From Rhynchopus euleeides (taxonomy: Eukaryota; Euglenozoa; Diplonemea; Diplonemida; Diplonemidae), in the NCBI GenBank assembly GCA_963210315.1, contig OY723263.1:2046001-2110000 (forward strand): a stretch of DNA of 64,000 nt. Reading direction: 5' to 3'. Below, in pieces: positions 17,439-29,213 of this stretch (position 1 is its first letter; every line of letters begins with the position of its first letter). The notes beneath the pieces were generated by a model that saw only the letters and a program-made list of their open reading frames with translations, was not told the DNA's origin and ran no database searches. Position numbers and translations under genes: made by a program.

Positions 17439-20126
17439 ATGCTCACGATGTACGAGCTGCGCGCGAGCCAGAGCGCTGCGAGGGTCCTGGATCTGATGAA
17501 ACGCCGCGGCATCGGCGAGCCCCCCCCGACCCCCGAGAGGCCGCCGCCCCGCCCCCAGAGCGCCACGGCGCACACCCAGCACCGCGCCTCCCTGTCGCGC
17601 GCCGACCCCCCGAAGCGGCCCTCCTCTGCCACCGTGCAGAAGGCGCCCCTTCTGGGGGACCCCATCCACACACCCACCCCGCCTGCCAGACGGAAGCGCC
17701 CAACAGGCAAGACACGGCAGGCCGCCTCCACCCCGAAAGCCGCCAACGCACAGCCTGCAGATGTCCACGTCTCCTCCCAGGGTGCCTACGACGGCGGCAG
17801 GCCTGTGCGGCAGGGGTTCCTCTACCAGAGCCTGGGGTCACACCGGCAGCACTATGGGCCGTGCCGCAACCCGCATAGGCGGATGCACGACTCGAAGGCA
17901 GGTGTTGATAGCGTGTTTGAGGCGTGCTGTGACCCCACTCGACCCCGATCTATGAAGGATGCGAAGGGGCGGGCCCGGGTCATGGGGTCGGATCTGGGCA
18001 CCAGCCTCGTCAATCTGGAGTATGAAAGGCGTCGGCGAGCGGGGCGGCACATCCGCGCGATGCGGCACCGCCTGAAGATGGCTTTCATGCGGCGCTACTT
18101 CTGCAGGCTGGAGAGCTGGTGGATCGTGCGGGAGAGGCGGCGCCAGCGCAGGCACTGGGGCAAGCCCTGCCCAGCCGAGTCGCCCCGCCCCGCCCCTCTG
18201 CTGCACTCCCTCTCCGATGGCGAGGAGCTGCGCGAGTGGAATGCACCTGAGTGCTGCACGCCCCTCTGCACCTTCATGCAGGGGACACACAGCGCGGGCG
18301 GCGAGCGGGGTTCGGAGCAGCGCTGCGCTGTCGACGTGCGCCTCGAGGAGGAGATGGTGATGAAGCGCTGCATGGATTCGGTGATCAGCAGGACACGCGG
18401 GCTGGAGCTGCTGTACAGCGTGGTGGTGGAGCGGGGGAGCAGCGGCGCGTCCCCCCGGCGGGGCAAGGCGGGGTGGTGGGGCGGCGGCATCGGCGGGGCC
18501 GCCTGCCCCAACCTGCTGATGCTGCTGGAGATGCTGCTGGGCGTGTTCATCCACCCGCACATCCCCTCGCAGCTCTACAACCCGCCGTCGCTGAAGCCGC
18601 CGCCGCTGCTGGGGTCGCCGCTGCGGCACTCCCACGACACGCCTGTCCTGAGGGCCACGCCGACGCCGTCGCCACTCCTATCCCCCGGCTCGAGCAGTGA
18701 TCACATCCGACCCACGCCAACCCCCTCGACGCAGGTGTCCCCACAGCGCCGCCGCCGCAAGTGGGTGCGTCGGGCGCTGCTGCGGGAGCGGTCTGTGGAT
18801 GCAGCCAGCAGCAAGGCGTCTGCTCCCTCTGCCCCCTCAGCACCCAGCCCCTCTGCGGCTTGTGAGGGCAAGCCCTACTCGCGCCTCAGCGGGCGGTGCT
18901 CCAAGCGCCCCGTCACGCTGGAGGAGAAGGAGCTGCAGCATGCCCTGGCCTACCGGAGGGAACCAACGCCAGGCATGCGGCACCGCTACGCGCGGGAGAT
19001 GCACCAGCAGCACGACGAGCAGGAGGGTGGTGCGCAGGTGTTTATGCAGAACCTGCGTGCCTACCTGTGGCGGAGGCGCGTGCAACAGAATCTGGCTGAT
19101 CCCAGCATTGCCGATGAGCTGGTGCGCCTGAAGACGACGTCGGTTGGGACGCTGCGGGAGTCGGTCTACTGCAAATGGAGGGACAGGGTGCTCCCCGTGG
19201 TGCTGCGCAACAGGTCCCTCCTGTCCCGCCTCAACATGATCAACGTGCACCGCCAGCGCGACTTGCTGCTGAGGTCATGGAAGCGCTTCCATACTATCAT
19301 CACCATCCGGCTGAGCCTGCGGTACTCCTCTTTCAATGTCCTTAAGCGGAGCTTCAGGACGCTGGCTCGTTTCGTGGAACGCAACAGGCGCCTGAAGGGT
19401 CTGAAACGGAACTGCCTGTCCCGCACACGCGAGCAGGGGCACGACCTCTTGCAGAAGTACTTCCGACGCCTGGTGTTGCTGGAGATGCTGAGGCGGGAGC
19501 GCCTCGCGCGTGCCGCGCTGTATCGGGAGCTTGTCTCAGACATAGAGCTCCCTGGGCTGCGTGCCACGTTGCGAGGCCTGGAAGAGGGTGGTGATGTCGT
19601 AGCCGAGTGGGGGCGTGTGCTGGATCATATAAAGGGAGAGATTAACGTGGCGGTGCGGCTGTTCTGCATCCGCAGGGATGCGAAGACAGAGCAGCTGCGG
19701 CTCTGCTTCGTGTGCCTCGAGGAGCACCGCCGCATCCGGGAGGGCGAGCGGAAGCAGAAGCAGCAGATGCGCGATCTGAGGAAGCAGATTGCGGAGAAGA
19801 ACGGCAACAGCTATGTGGCGCGCCAGTTCCGGAAGCTTAAGACTGCTGCGGAGCAGAACAGGCTCCAGTTTTTTATGGACCGCTTGGGGCGCTTTGCGAT
19901 CCGTTCCAAAACTTCCAAACGTGTCCAGGCTTGGTGGCGGGATATCCTTGTGAAGAAGGCCAATAAGAACGACATGAACCATTTGCTGCACCGAGCGCTG
20001 GTTTCGGATCGAGAGGAGCGTGAGCGGACAGGCTACTGTGCCTGCCATGGCGCCCCGAAGATTGTGTGCCTTCGGTTTTTATCGTCGAAATCGCCAAAGG
20101 TCGCGCCAGTCGAGCTGTTTTTCTGA
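17439..20126 (+). CDS. Sfi1-like centrosomal/basal-body repeat protein
   Basis: 895 residues, no intron evident. The first ~500 residues are Pro/Ser/Arg-rich with little structure. Residues about 540-880 are almost entirely helical, with basic-aromatic repeats spaced about 25-35 residues: YLWRRRVQQNL, VYCKWRDRVLPVVLRN, LLLRSWKRFHTIIT, VLKRSFRTLARFVERN, LLQKYFRRLVLLEML, RLGRFAIRS, RVQAWWRDILVKKA. That pattern (aromatic-basic helix, spacer, repeat) matches Sfi1 centrin-binding repeats of spindle-pole or basal-body proteins. An IQ-like coiled-coil role is an alternative. Centrin partners are not in the window. The start is the first ATG just after a likely 3' splice site in the leader. Confidence 0.6.
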   Translation: MLTMYELRASQSAARVLDLMKRRGIGEPPPTPERPPPRPQSATAHTQHRASLSRADPPKRPSSATVQKAPLLGDPIHTPTPPARRKRPTGKTRQAASTPKAANAQPADVHVSSQGAYDGGRPVRQGFLYQSLGSHRQHYGPCRNPHRRMHDSKAGVDSVFEACCDPTRPRSMKDAKGRARVMGSDLGTSLVNLEYERRRRAGRHIRAMRHRLKMAFMRRYFCRLESWWIVRERRRQRRHWGKPCPAESPRPAPLLHSLSDGEELREWNAPECCTPLCTFMQGTHSAGGERGSEQRCAVDVRLEEEMVMKRCMDSVISRTRGLELLYSVVVERGSSGASPRRGKAGWWGGGIGGAACPNLLMLLEMLLGVFIHPHIPSQLYNPPSLKPPPLLGSPLRHSHDTPVLRATPTPSPLLSPGSSSDHIRPTPTPSTQVSPQRRRRKWVRRALLRERSVDAASSKASAPSAPSAPSPSAACEGKPYSRLSGRCSKRPVTLEEKELQHALAYRREPTPGMRHRYAREMHQQHDEQEGGAQVFMQNLRAYLWRRRVQQNLADPSIADELVRLKTTSVGTLRESVYCKWRDRVLPVVLRNRSLLSRLNMINVHRQRDLLLRSWKRFHTIITIRLSLRYSSFNVLKRSFRTLARFVERNRRLKGLKRNCLSRTREQGHDLLQKYFRRLVLLEMLRRERLARAALYRELVSDIELPGLRATLRGLEEGGDVVAEWGRVLDHIKGEINVAVRLFCIRRDAKTEQLRLCFVCLEEHRRIREGERKQKQQMRDLRKQIAEKNGNSYVARQFRKLKTAAEQNRLQFFMDRLGRFAIRSKTSKRVQAWWRDILVKKANKNDMNHLLHRALVSDREERERTGYCACHGAPKIVCLRFLSSKSPKVAPVELFF

Positions 20127-20518
20127 GTTTTCACTCGCATTACAGCAGGACGGCAGCGCCTCTTGTTTTTGCCTAACGATGCCTTTGCCACACACCTTGA
20201 GCTCAGCCCGATAGTTTGTTCAGTTCCCCACCCCCACCCCACCACTCCAGGCTGCAATTTCTCGTTGCCGCCCCTACCCTCCCCACCCCCACAGCGCGAG
20301 TATTCCCTGCCGCATGTCCCTTACCCAGTTACCCAGTAGCCGTATAAACGCTAACCTGCCGGACGGGAGATGGTTGCCTCCTCTCACCCCTGCCCCCTAT
20401 CCCCAGCCCCACCGACTCATCCCCTGACGACTTTCCTGCAAGGCAAGATCCACGCATGTCATACGTCACCCACACCCACCCTTAGGGGGCACACAGCGCC
20501 TCAGGCAGAGTCACCACG
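20127..20518. other. Intergenic region between Sfi1-like and MCC genes
   Basis: Only C-rich intergenic sequence; no motif or gene seen. Confidence 0.4.
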
Positions 20519-22730
20519 ATGCAGCGGTCTGTGCTCAACATGAGGGCGGCAGCACGGCGTGCGGCGTCGTCCGCCCCCCAGCCGGTTCACATCAACAAGA
20601 TCCTGATTGCGAACCGTGGCGAGATCTCATGCAGGATCACGGAGACGGCGCGCAGCATGGGCGTGAAGACCGTGGCAGTCCACTGCGACGCCGAGAGCCA
20701 AGGGAAGCACGTTGAGATGGCCGACGAGGCGTACCGCCTGGGGCCCCCCCCGGCCTCCTCGTCCTACCTGCAGGCTGACAAGATCATCGAAGTGGCGAAG
20801 CAGTCCGGGGCACAGGCCATCCACCCTGGGTACGGCTTCCTGTCAGAGAACGCGTCCTTCGCCAAGGCATGCGAGGACAACGGGATTGAGTTCATCGGGC
20901 CGCCTGCGTCTGCCATCATCTCGATGGGGTCGAAGTCGGAGTCGAAGCTTATCATGGAGAGTGCCAACGTGCCCTGCGTGCCGGGGTACCACGGGGAGGA
21001 CCAGACGAACGAGACCCTGCAGGCGAAGGCGGATGCCATGGGGTACCCCCTGCTGATCAAGGCGGTGCTGGGTGGTGGTGGCAAGGGGATGCGTGTTGTG
21101 CGCAGCAGCGAGCAGTTCATCGAGGAGCTGGAGGGGGCGAGGCGTGAGGCGATTGCGTTCTTCAAAGATGACCGTGTCCTGATGGAGCGGTTCATCGAGA
21201 CGTCGCGCCACGTTGAGGTGCAGGTGTTCTGCGACAAGCACGGCAACGGTGTGTACCTGTTTGAGCGTGACTGCAGTGTGCAGCGCCGCCACCAGAAGGT
21301 GCTGGAGGAGGCCCCTGCGCCAGGCCTCTCTGAGGAGCAGCGTCGTGAGATGGGCGAGACGGCTGTGCGTGCCGCGAAGGCCGTGAACTACGTGGGTGCC
21401 GGGACTGTGGAGTTCATCTTCGACGCCGAGACCAACGACTACTTCTTCATGGAGATGAACACGCGTCTGCAGGTGGAGCACCCTGTCACGGAGATGATCA
21501 CCGGGCTGGACCTTGTCAAGCTGCAGATCAACATCGCCCGCGGTGAGCCGCTCCCCTTCGCACAGGAGGACCTTGAGATCAAGGGGCACGCCATCGAGGC
21601 ACGTGTGTACGCAGAGGACCCCTACTCTGGCTTCCTCCCCGGCAGCGGGACGCTGACGCACGTCTCCCTCCCGTCGTCGGAGGCGGACGACACAGTGGTG
21701 CGGGTGGACAGCGGCTTCCGCAGCGGGGATGATGTGCTGGTGCACTACGACCCCATGATTGCGAAGCTGATTGTGCACGCTGAGACGCGTGAGAAGGCGC
21801 TGGCGGCGATGGACCACGCCCTGTCGCAGTACCACATCGTGGGTATCCCCACCAACATCGAGTTCCTCCGCACCTCGGTGACGCACCCCGAGTTCGCAGC
21901 GGGGCAGGTGACGACGGACTTCATCAAGAACAACGAGGAGGTGCTGCTGCACCGCAAGCTGCTTACCACCCGCGAGTTCGCGATGGGCGTCATCGGCAGC
22001 GTTGCCTCGGAGCTGGAGGCCAACAAGGGCAAGGCGGCGCTGGGCCCCTTCAGCGAGGCCACCTTCTTCCGCGTCAGCTCGAACTACTCGCGTGTCTTCA
22101 GCTTCATGCAGCGCGGGGAGCGTGTGGAGGTGCTTCTGCGCAACATCGGCAACGGCCTGATGGAGGTCACCGTGGGCGAGGAGACCGCCGAGGTGCAGGT
22201 CGTGTCGCTGGACCCCAAGCACGTCGTCGCCTCCATCGACGGCGTGCGTGCCGAGTTCCAGGTCGTCCCCACATTCGACTCCGTGAACCTCCTCACCAAC
22301 GACGGCACCATCACGCTGTTCCGCCAGGTCCCCTCTGACACCTTCGGTGACGTCAGCGGGCTGTCGTCTGGTGGCCGCGTCTCGGCACCCATGCCCGGCA
22401 AGATCACCAAGGTGATGGTGGCTGTTGGGGACGAGGTGCAGGTGGGCGACGACGTGGTTGTGTTGGAGGCCATGAAGATGGAGCAGAAGATCAAGGCCAC
22501 GGCAAACGGCGTCGTCGACAGGCTGGACGTCAAGGTATGCATCACAACCGGCGTCCTGTCTTCTTTGGGAGGCACTTCTAACGAGGTGCCGCGCTAGACA
22601 GACACCGCCCTTAAAACTGGTTTCAACAAAACGCACCACACCAACACACCCACCCCCACAGGTTGGCACGATGGTGAACGGCGGGCAGCTGCTGGTCAAC
22701 ATCCACTCTGAGGAGGAGGAGGAGGCGTAG
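20519..22730 (+). CDS. MCCC1: Methylcrotonoyl-CoA carboxylase subunit alpha (biotin-containing), two exons
   Basis: Exon 1 is 20519-22534 and exon 2 is 22662-22730. The 127-nt intron (22535-22661) starts GTATGC, ends CCCCCACAG and is phase 0; the joined protein has 694 residues. The N-terminus (RSVLNMRAAARRAASS) looks like a mitochondrial presequence. The biotin carboxylase domain begins INKILIANRGEISCR, with ATP-grasp loop GGGGKGMR (about 184-191), ERDCSVQRRHQK and MEMNTRLQVEHPVTE. The C-terminal biotinyl domain carries EAMKMEQK with biotinylated Lys653. Wording such as MGSKSESKLIM and PGYHGEDQTNETLQ fits MCC better than propionyl- or acetyl-CoA carboxylase. It carboxylates 3-methylcrotonyl-CoA in mitochondrial leucine breakdown with a beta subunit not present here. 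Without splicing the frame would end at 22597 and lose the tail. Confidence 0.92.
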
Positions 22731-23203
22731 GCCTCTGGGTTATCTGGGTCACGACCCTCCCGCCCCCTGCCCCCCCCAACCCACCTGCAGATGGCTCTTC
22801 TTCCTGCCTGTGATGTCTTCTTTGTTTCCAGCCACCCCGAAGCCCAACCTGGATGATGCACCGTGTGCTGTGGTGTCAAGCGTTTAGACTGCTGATTTGA
22901 AAGGATGGGTGTGTGGGGAGGTGGGGTGTGGTGTTGGGGTTGTGACTCGGACGTTTGGGCAGTGTGAGGGGCGGAGTCAATTGTTTCTCCCCTCTGGATG
23001 ATGTGTGCCGCTCAGCAGAGGGGGGGCCCCCAAAAAAATGCATTTCTTGACTGCGTATGCATATGATGGCCACGACTCACCATACTGCATCGAGCGAGAA
23101 GCGCCCAGAGATGAAGAATGCCAACCCCTTCTTTTTTTTGTTTCGACGCCCTTTTATTTCCTCCGCTATTTGTTTTTTTTGTGTGCATGTGGATTTTTTT
23201 TGC
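22731..23203. other. 3' flank of MCCC1, nothing recognised
   Basis: T-rich and C-rich stretches only. It ends at the first 245-bp direct repeat. Confidence 0.4.
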
Positions 23204-23449
23204 ACATAACACACCTGTGTGGTACGGGAAATGCTACGAGGAACGCGATGGACTCGGGACTGCTGCTGGCCTCTCTTGCTATGGTTTACTTATGTTTCGT
23301 GCTCCACCTGCTCCACCTCATTCTGCACTTCAGATGATCCACTTCACGTGGGTTACGGGGTTTGGGACAACGATGATATGTTGTGTCCGACGACAAGGTA
23401 AGGTAAGCTCATCGAGGTACACCAAACCGGAGTTGTCAAATCAAAAAAG
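23204..23449. repeat. 245-bp direct repeat, left copy
   Basis: Nearly identical (one difference seen) to 27648-27893, from TTTTGCACATAACACACC to GTTGTCAAATCAAAAAA. It contains a 29-codon hydrophobic frame at 23248-23337 and a tandem GTAAGGTAAG donor-like motif. Trimmed, the copies run TG to CA and bracket a 4.2-kb block, so an LTR-like pair is possible. No capsid, protease or polymerase sequence is visible between them and no matching target duplication is evident. A fossil or non-autonomous element, or simply a duplicated segment. Confidence 0.5.
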
Positions 23450-23499
23450 ACACACCGCCCGAGAGGCAATTGGTGTGACACAACAGCGATGACACAATC

Positions 23500-24262
23500 A
23501 CTCTGCCCGAGGGGGCGCGTTTTTAGCGACCGAGACCTCCTCTCCTGACTGAGGGACACACGATCTGACCGTCCGAGAGACGCAGCATTCTACCCTGCCC
23601 GAGGGGCACCCACTCTCCTGACCGAGAGACACGCAGTCTTGCCCGAGGGGCACCTGGTTTCCTGACCGAGACAATATTCTGCCCGAGGGGCACTCACTCT
23701 CCCGACCGAGAGACACGCAGTTTTGCCCGAGGGGCACCTGTTCTCCTGACCGAGACAATATTCTGCCCGAGGGGCACCCACTCTCCCGACCGAGAGACGC
23801 AGCATCTCGCCCGAGGGGCACCTGTTCTCCTGACCGAGACAAAAATTTTGCCCGAGGGGCACCCACTCTCCCGACCGAGAGACACGCAGTCTTGCCCGAG
23901 GGGCACCTGTTCTCCTGACCGAGACAATATTCTGCCCGAGGGGCATCCACTCTCCCGACCGAGAGACGCAGCATCTCGCCCGAGGGGCACCTGTTCTCCT
24001 GACCGAGACAATATTCTGCCCGAGGGGCACTCACTCTCCCGACCGAGAGACACGCAGTTTTGCCCGAGGGGCACCCGTTATCCTGACCGAGACAAAACTA
24101 TGCCCGAGGGGCACCCACTCTCCCGACCGAGAGACGCAGCATCTCGCCCGAGGGGCACCTGTTCTCCTGACCGAGACAAAAAATTTGCCCGAGGGGCACC
24201 CGCTCTCCCGACCGAGAGATACACAATCTTGCCCGAGGGGCACCAAATCCCGACCGAGAAGA
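23500..24262. repeat. 84-bp dimeric satellite (CCCGAGGGGCACC array)
   Basis: The core CCCGAGGGGCAC recurs at 23598, 23642, 23682, 23726, 23766, 23810, 23851, 23895, 23934 and 23979, and onwards. Intervals alternate about 44 and 40 bp, so the true unit is an 84-bp dimer of two unlike half-units sharing a CGACCGAGA(GA)C motif. Because 84 is a multiple of three, several frames stay open on both strands; I do not call them genes. Confidence 0.85.
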
Positions 24263-24739
24263 CGACCCTCACACCATGCTCGTGTCAGGTCTCAAGAGGG
24301 CCGAAGCCGCGGTTGAGGACAACAACACCCCCACGCACTGGTTCTCATAAATGACGGCGAGGTGCACGGGGGGATCAGCACGAAGGAGGGGCGCAAAAAG
24401 ATGGGGATGATGACGCCGTGGTGTTCAAGGTGGTCCTCCGCCGCTTATGAACGTGACAGCGGGACAGCGCTGCGCCCGTGGCCGCAGCGGATTGAGGACA
24501 TTCCCATCAGCCATCGAGACTATCACCGCGCCTCGCCGAAAACCTGCTTCACGCTTGATCGCGCTCAAGGTTTCCAAACGCATACTTCAGCTGGAGGTTC
24601 CGTCACAGAGGCGCTGACAAAGGCGGGACCAAGAGCAACAGTCGGGTGCTGATAAATGGGTCGATACTGATGCAGCAAAGTGACGTCAGTGATATCCAAC
24701 TCCTACTTTCCTGACCGAGACACGATCTTGCCGAGGAGC
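24263..24739. other. Spacer between two satellites
   Basis: Unique-looking sequence with no recognisable gene. Confidence 0.35.
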
Positions 24740-25530
24740 ATCGGACCGAGACACCCACTTCTGCCTGAGGGGCACCTAGCCGAGACGCATTTTTCCTGCC
24801 CGAGGGGCATCTCGCCGAGACATTACCTGCCTGAGGGGCACCTGGCCACGACATACCTACAGCTTACGCTTGCGGGGCACCCTGCCTGAGGAGCACCTGG
24901 CCAAGACATACATTTCCGCCTACGAGGCACCCTGCCCGAGGGGCACCTGGTCAAGACACACACTTCCGCCTACGGGGCACCCTGCCCGAGGGGCACCTGG
25001 CCAAGACAGACACCTCTGCCTACGAGGCACCCTGCCCGAGGGGCACCTGGCCAAGACATACACTTCCGCCTACGAGGCACCCTGCCCGAGGGGCACCTGG
25101 CCAAGACAGACACTTCCGCCTACGAGGCACCCTGCCCGAGGGGCACCTGGCCAAGACATACACTTCCGCCTACGAGGCACCCTGCCCGAGGGGCACCTGG
25201 CCAAGACATACACTTCCGCCTACGAGGCACCCTGCCCGAGGGGCACCTGGTCAAGACATACATTTCCGCCTACGGGGCACCCTGCCTGAGGGGCATCTGG
25301 CCGCGACATACACTTCCGCCTACGGGGCACCCTGCCTGAGGGGCACCTGGCCAAGACGCACATTCATGCCCGAGGGACACCGGGCCGAGACATTACATTC
25401 CCTGCCTGAGGGACACCTGGCCGAGACACATTCCTGCCGAGGGGCACTCACTCCCGACCGCGAGACGCAGGATTTTGCCTGAGGGGCACCTCCTCTCCTG
25501 ACCGAGACACAACCCCGCCCAGCACAGTGC
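24740..25530. repeat. 60-bp satellite related to the preceding array
   Basis: From about 24860 to 25370 a 60-bp unit (core CCCGAGGGGCACCTGGCCAA followed by ACACTTCCGCCTACGAGG) repeats about eight times with almost no length change. Degenerate versions with the CCTGGCCGAGACA core flank it on both sides. It shares the GAGGGGCACCTG core with the 84-bp array, so both descend from one ancestral monomer. Confidence 0.85.
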
Positions 25531-27647
25531 CGAGGGGCATTTACGCTTTCGACTGGAATACCGAGCCTGACCCGGGGAGACACAATCGTGCCACAATCGT
25601 GAGGGGCATACTCTCTTGATTGAGAAATACACCTTTTTTGCCCGAGCGACGGCACCTGAAGGCGGAAGGGTGGCCTGTCACACACAGCCTGCCAGATCCA
25701 GCTCGAGCACGGTGACGCGACGTGAGCTTTCCGAGGGCGACAGTTTTCGTGTACCAATGCAACGCCCCCGGACACGCCCCTGAGAAGCCGGCACGTCTGT
25801 CGTGCCCAGCTTATCTGCGCGAATGCCGACTACGCGCACCCCGGCGTCAAGCGGATGCCCGCACACGCCCCAAGCGGGGCATACTCCGTCGAAGCATAGT
25901 CTCCCTGCCGGGGGACACACATTCAAGCCTGCATTATTCACAGGGGTCAGGGGGAGTTCCGGGCGTCTGTGGCCCGGTGTTGAGACGTACGACCTCACAG
26001 TTCCATGCAGGGAAGGGGAGCTGCTGACTGGACACCTGCGAGGTGCCGTGGGACATACACAGAGATCAGGTATCCAACACAGCCGAGACGCTCTCCCAAG
26101 CTGCACTGCTCGGGGAGCAAAAGAAGCAGCGACTGAGAGACGCGTCCGCATCGCCTGTGTCAGCGGTGCCGCCGCTGAGGGGGTCCACCGAAACCGCAGC
26201 CATGGCAGCGGGCCGAGATCATTCCACAAGGTTGGGGGGCAGTCGGCCAGTCTTCCCGAGTACCCAGCAGCCTACTCGACAAGCCCGAACAGCGACTGCA
26301 GCGTGCGACAAGCTCCGGTCCGCGGGGACTCACCTCTCTCATTAAGAAGGCGACTCCGAGAATCCTTCTGGCATGCCCACACCTCCAGGGCCTCGAATTT
26401 CCTCACGCACCGGGAAATACGCCCTCCACACTGAGTCCGGGCGTTACCACTGAATCGACGCCACGTGGGGCCACAGGGCCCCCGTTTGATGCGCTGTCTA
26501 CGAGGCGGGCGATGGGGCAGGTACAGTGGGGATCAGCCCAGTGGGAAGGGGGCCGCAGGAACGTGTTGTCCACCGCTCGAGCGGAGTTCAGGAGACGACA
26601 GTGCGCGCGATCGCCCTCTTTCACCCAGAAGGGCCGGCACCTCTCACACCTACCCCTGGGCACTCCATGCAGCGTCTCCAGTGCGCCATGAAGAGGCGCG
26701 TTGGGCTTCACCCCGCAACTCGCTCGCAGCCAGCGAAGACCGGAGAGGACACAGAGAGCCACAGAGCGATCGAGATCACGCCGGAAAGCACCGGGTGTTG
26801 GCCGGGCTCCCGAAGGGCGAGAGTTTAAGACGGCCGGACAGTAGACTGCTGCGGAGGAGCTGGGAGGCGAGTTTCAGACTGTGATTTCTCGATCCGCCGA
26901 GCCCTGTCCCCAGGCGAGAGCTGCCGGGTCATGGTGGCTGAATATGCACGAGCGTCGCGGTGGTGGTGCTGGGAGCGCACCAGAGGACTGTCACGCTGAG
27001 GGGCTGGGCATGGCCACTGACTACCTGGATACGGCCGTCTCAGTGCATCGCCCGGGGTGCAAAACGACATCGAGGATGTCAGGAAGAAGGGTCATGTGGG
27101 CACACACCAATATGTCGGAGACGTGAAGAAGCCTCGAGGGGAAGGGTTCCCCAGGGGATAGAGGATCCTGAAGAGGTACAGGGTGAGGATTCAAATACCC
27201 GGAGTGGGAAACGCACCAGACGTCGGGGGTCAGCCAAGAGCGGGTGGTTGCAGCACAGGCGGGGCTGTGTGCAACCTTTGCCCCCTTAGTTTCGCCGGGT
27301 TGAGACGCATCAACTCTCTCGCCGGGTGCGGCAACTGGAGAGACAGGCATGTTGTCGATAGGGCACACCAAGGATCACGAGGCTGACCACACGACGGCGG
27401 CACACGGCCGAGGCAGGCGGATCCCCTCAGCGAGTGAGGTTCGATCGTTTTCCGTACAAGGTGCTCGTGACAACGTAGAAAGCGGTACATTACCATCGGA
27501 GGGATGCATACGATGGGCGACGGAGCCTGATCACTTCAATAGTAGACCGTTCGCGCGGCGTCCCTAAGTCCTTGGGTCCTAAGGGTCCTGGGTGGAAGCG
27601 TCCAATGCAACACTCACAGCATAGAGGCCAAGTGTTTCTCGTAGTAT
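25531..27647. other. Gene-poor spacer, nothing recognised
   Basis: GC-rich sequence with several 80-210-codon frames on both strands (for example 25802-26434) that show no conserved motif and overlap each other. From 27590 a 60-bp stretch (GTGGAAGCGTCCAATGCAAC onward) precedes the right 245-bp repeat and recurs at 27950-28010. Confidence 0.35.
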
Positions 27648-27893
27648 TTTGCACATAACACACCTGTGTGGTACGGGAAATGCTACGAGGAACGCGATGG
27701 ACTCGGGACTGCTGCTGGCCTCTCTTGCTATGGTTTACTTATGTTTCGTGCTCCACCTGCTCCACCTCATTCTGCACTTCAGATGATCCACTTCACGTGG
27801 GTTACGGGGTTTGGGACAACGATGATATGTTGTGTCCGACGACAAGGTAAGGTAAGCTAATCGAGGTACACCAAACCGGAGTTGTCAAATCAA
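27648..27893. repeat. 245-bp direct repeat, right copy
   Basis: Right partner of 23204-23449. It is itself bracketed by two copies of a 60-bp segment (27590-27650 and 27950-28010), which suggests a local tandem duplication around this copy as well. Confidence 0.5.
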
Positions 27894-28010
27894 AAAAAAA
27901 TATGGGGGGGGGGGGGTTTCAAAGTGCAAGAGGTGGAGCCCGTTCAACAGGTGGAAGCGTCCAATGCAACACTCACAGCATAGAGGCCAAGTGTTTCTCG
28001 TAGTATTTTT

Positions 28011-29213
28011 GTGTCTTTCAGTTTGAAGTGGGTGCTACTAAGCAAGAAGGCAGATGATGTGGTCTCCCCCCCCCCCCCCCCCCTCTCTCTCCACGCCATC
28101 CCTCCATGTGTTTTTCTGCAAAAAAAGCAAAGGAAAAAAAGTTATATCGGGGGACAACCCTCCCCCCCCCCCCCCCCCCCAGAGGAGAAGGGTGATCATT
28201 CTTGTGCTCCCCTCTACTTCTATGTCACTACCCCCCCCCCCCCCAGAGGAGAGAGGGGGGAGGGGTGGGGTGGGTCAGCGGGTGGTGCGTCCCTGCGATC
28301 CGCTCAAGACCCACCCCCCTCCCCTCGCCCGCCTCGCCTTCCCCCCCCCAAACCCCCTGCTTCGTCCCTCCTGTCACCCCACACAGACCTGCCTTCGGCT
28401 TTGCTTTCTGCTGTCGTGATGTCTTTTTTTGTTCGGTCTGAGCACCACTGCCAGCCCTCCGGGCGGCCGTTGCCGGTGAGATCAGGCATTGGGGAGTAGG
28501 TGTGATGTGTTAGGGATGGGATGCATGCCATTGTGTTGTAGCCGAGAGGGATCGCCTATTTCTCCTCCCGGCATCAAGGAAGTTGCGTGAACTTTGAGGG
28601 GGGGGGGTGGGTTGGGAGCAGGTGGGGAGGAAGGGGGAAGACAGGAGGTGGGGGGAGGGGGGGAGTGACCGACAAGTTTGACAAGAAAATACACGCCTTC
28701 CTCCCCCCTCCCCCCCACCCGGTTTGGGGCTTGAGGGAAAGGGTTGGGGGGGGGGGGGGGGTGGTGTGGAGTTGGATGGGGGGTGACAGATGCAGCAGCA
28801 GCAGCCCGAGGAAGAGGGCTTTTCCCCAAAGGGGTTCAAAGGGGCAGAGCGGCCCCTGCAAGTGATCTATCTTCGACGAATCAAGGGGGTCTTCGCGATG
28901 GTGCCGAAATATGGTGCGCTTTGCTTTTTTTTGGTGCATTTTCTGGTTGCATTGAAGACACCCCACTGGGAAGAGTCTACCTACCGCTCTCCAACATCAC
29001 GTTCTGTTTGCCCCACACCACAGGTGTCACAGCCCAGGTAACACTGGCATTGCCGTACTCACTCAATCTGCATTTGTAAGGAGTGGGGTGCGCTCTGTGA
29101 CTTGCTCTGCTATAACCCTATTCTCTTTGTAAAAGTGTTCCCCTTGTCTGGCCCACGCCCCCCGCTCACCACCCACCCACCCGACAGGCGCAGGCATTGC
29201 ACTGCAGGTTGGG
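28011..29213. other. Homopolymer-rich intergenic region
   Basis: C and G runs of ten or more bases at about 28066, 28163, 28231 and 28748. Proline- or glycine-rich frames here are composition artefacts. A pyrimidine tract plus AG at about 29181-29188 and 29206-29208 may be 3' splice sites for a 5' exon of the next gene that I cannot locate. Confidence 0.4.

Noticed and set aside
20519-22597. MCCC1 ending at the unspliced stop
   Set aside because: The unspliced tail (VCITTGVLSS) is unlike the family; removing the 127-nt intron restores VGTMVNGGQLLVNI.
23498-24354. Repetitive 140-180-residue frames on both strands of the 84-bp satellite
   Set aside because: Same multiple-of-three effect; all phases are open and no start context or domain is evident.
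25802-26434. 210-codon frame between satellite and right 245-bp repeat
   Set aside because: Overlapped by equally long frames in other phases; no motif.
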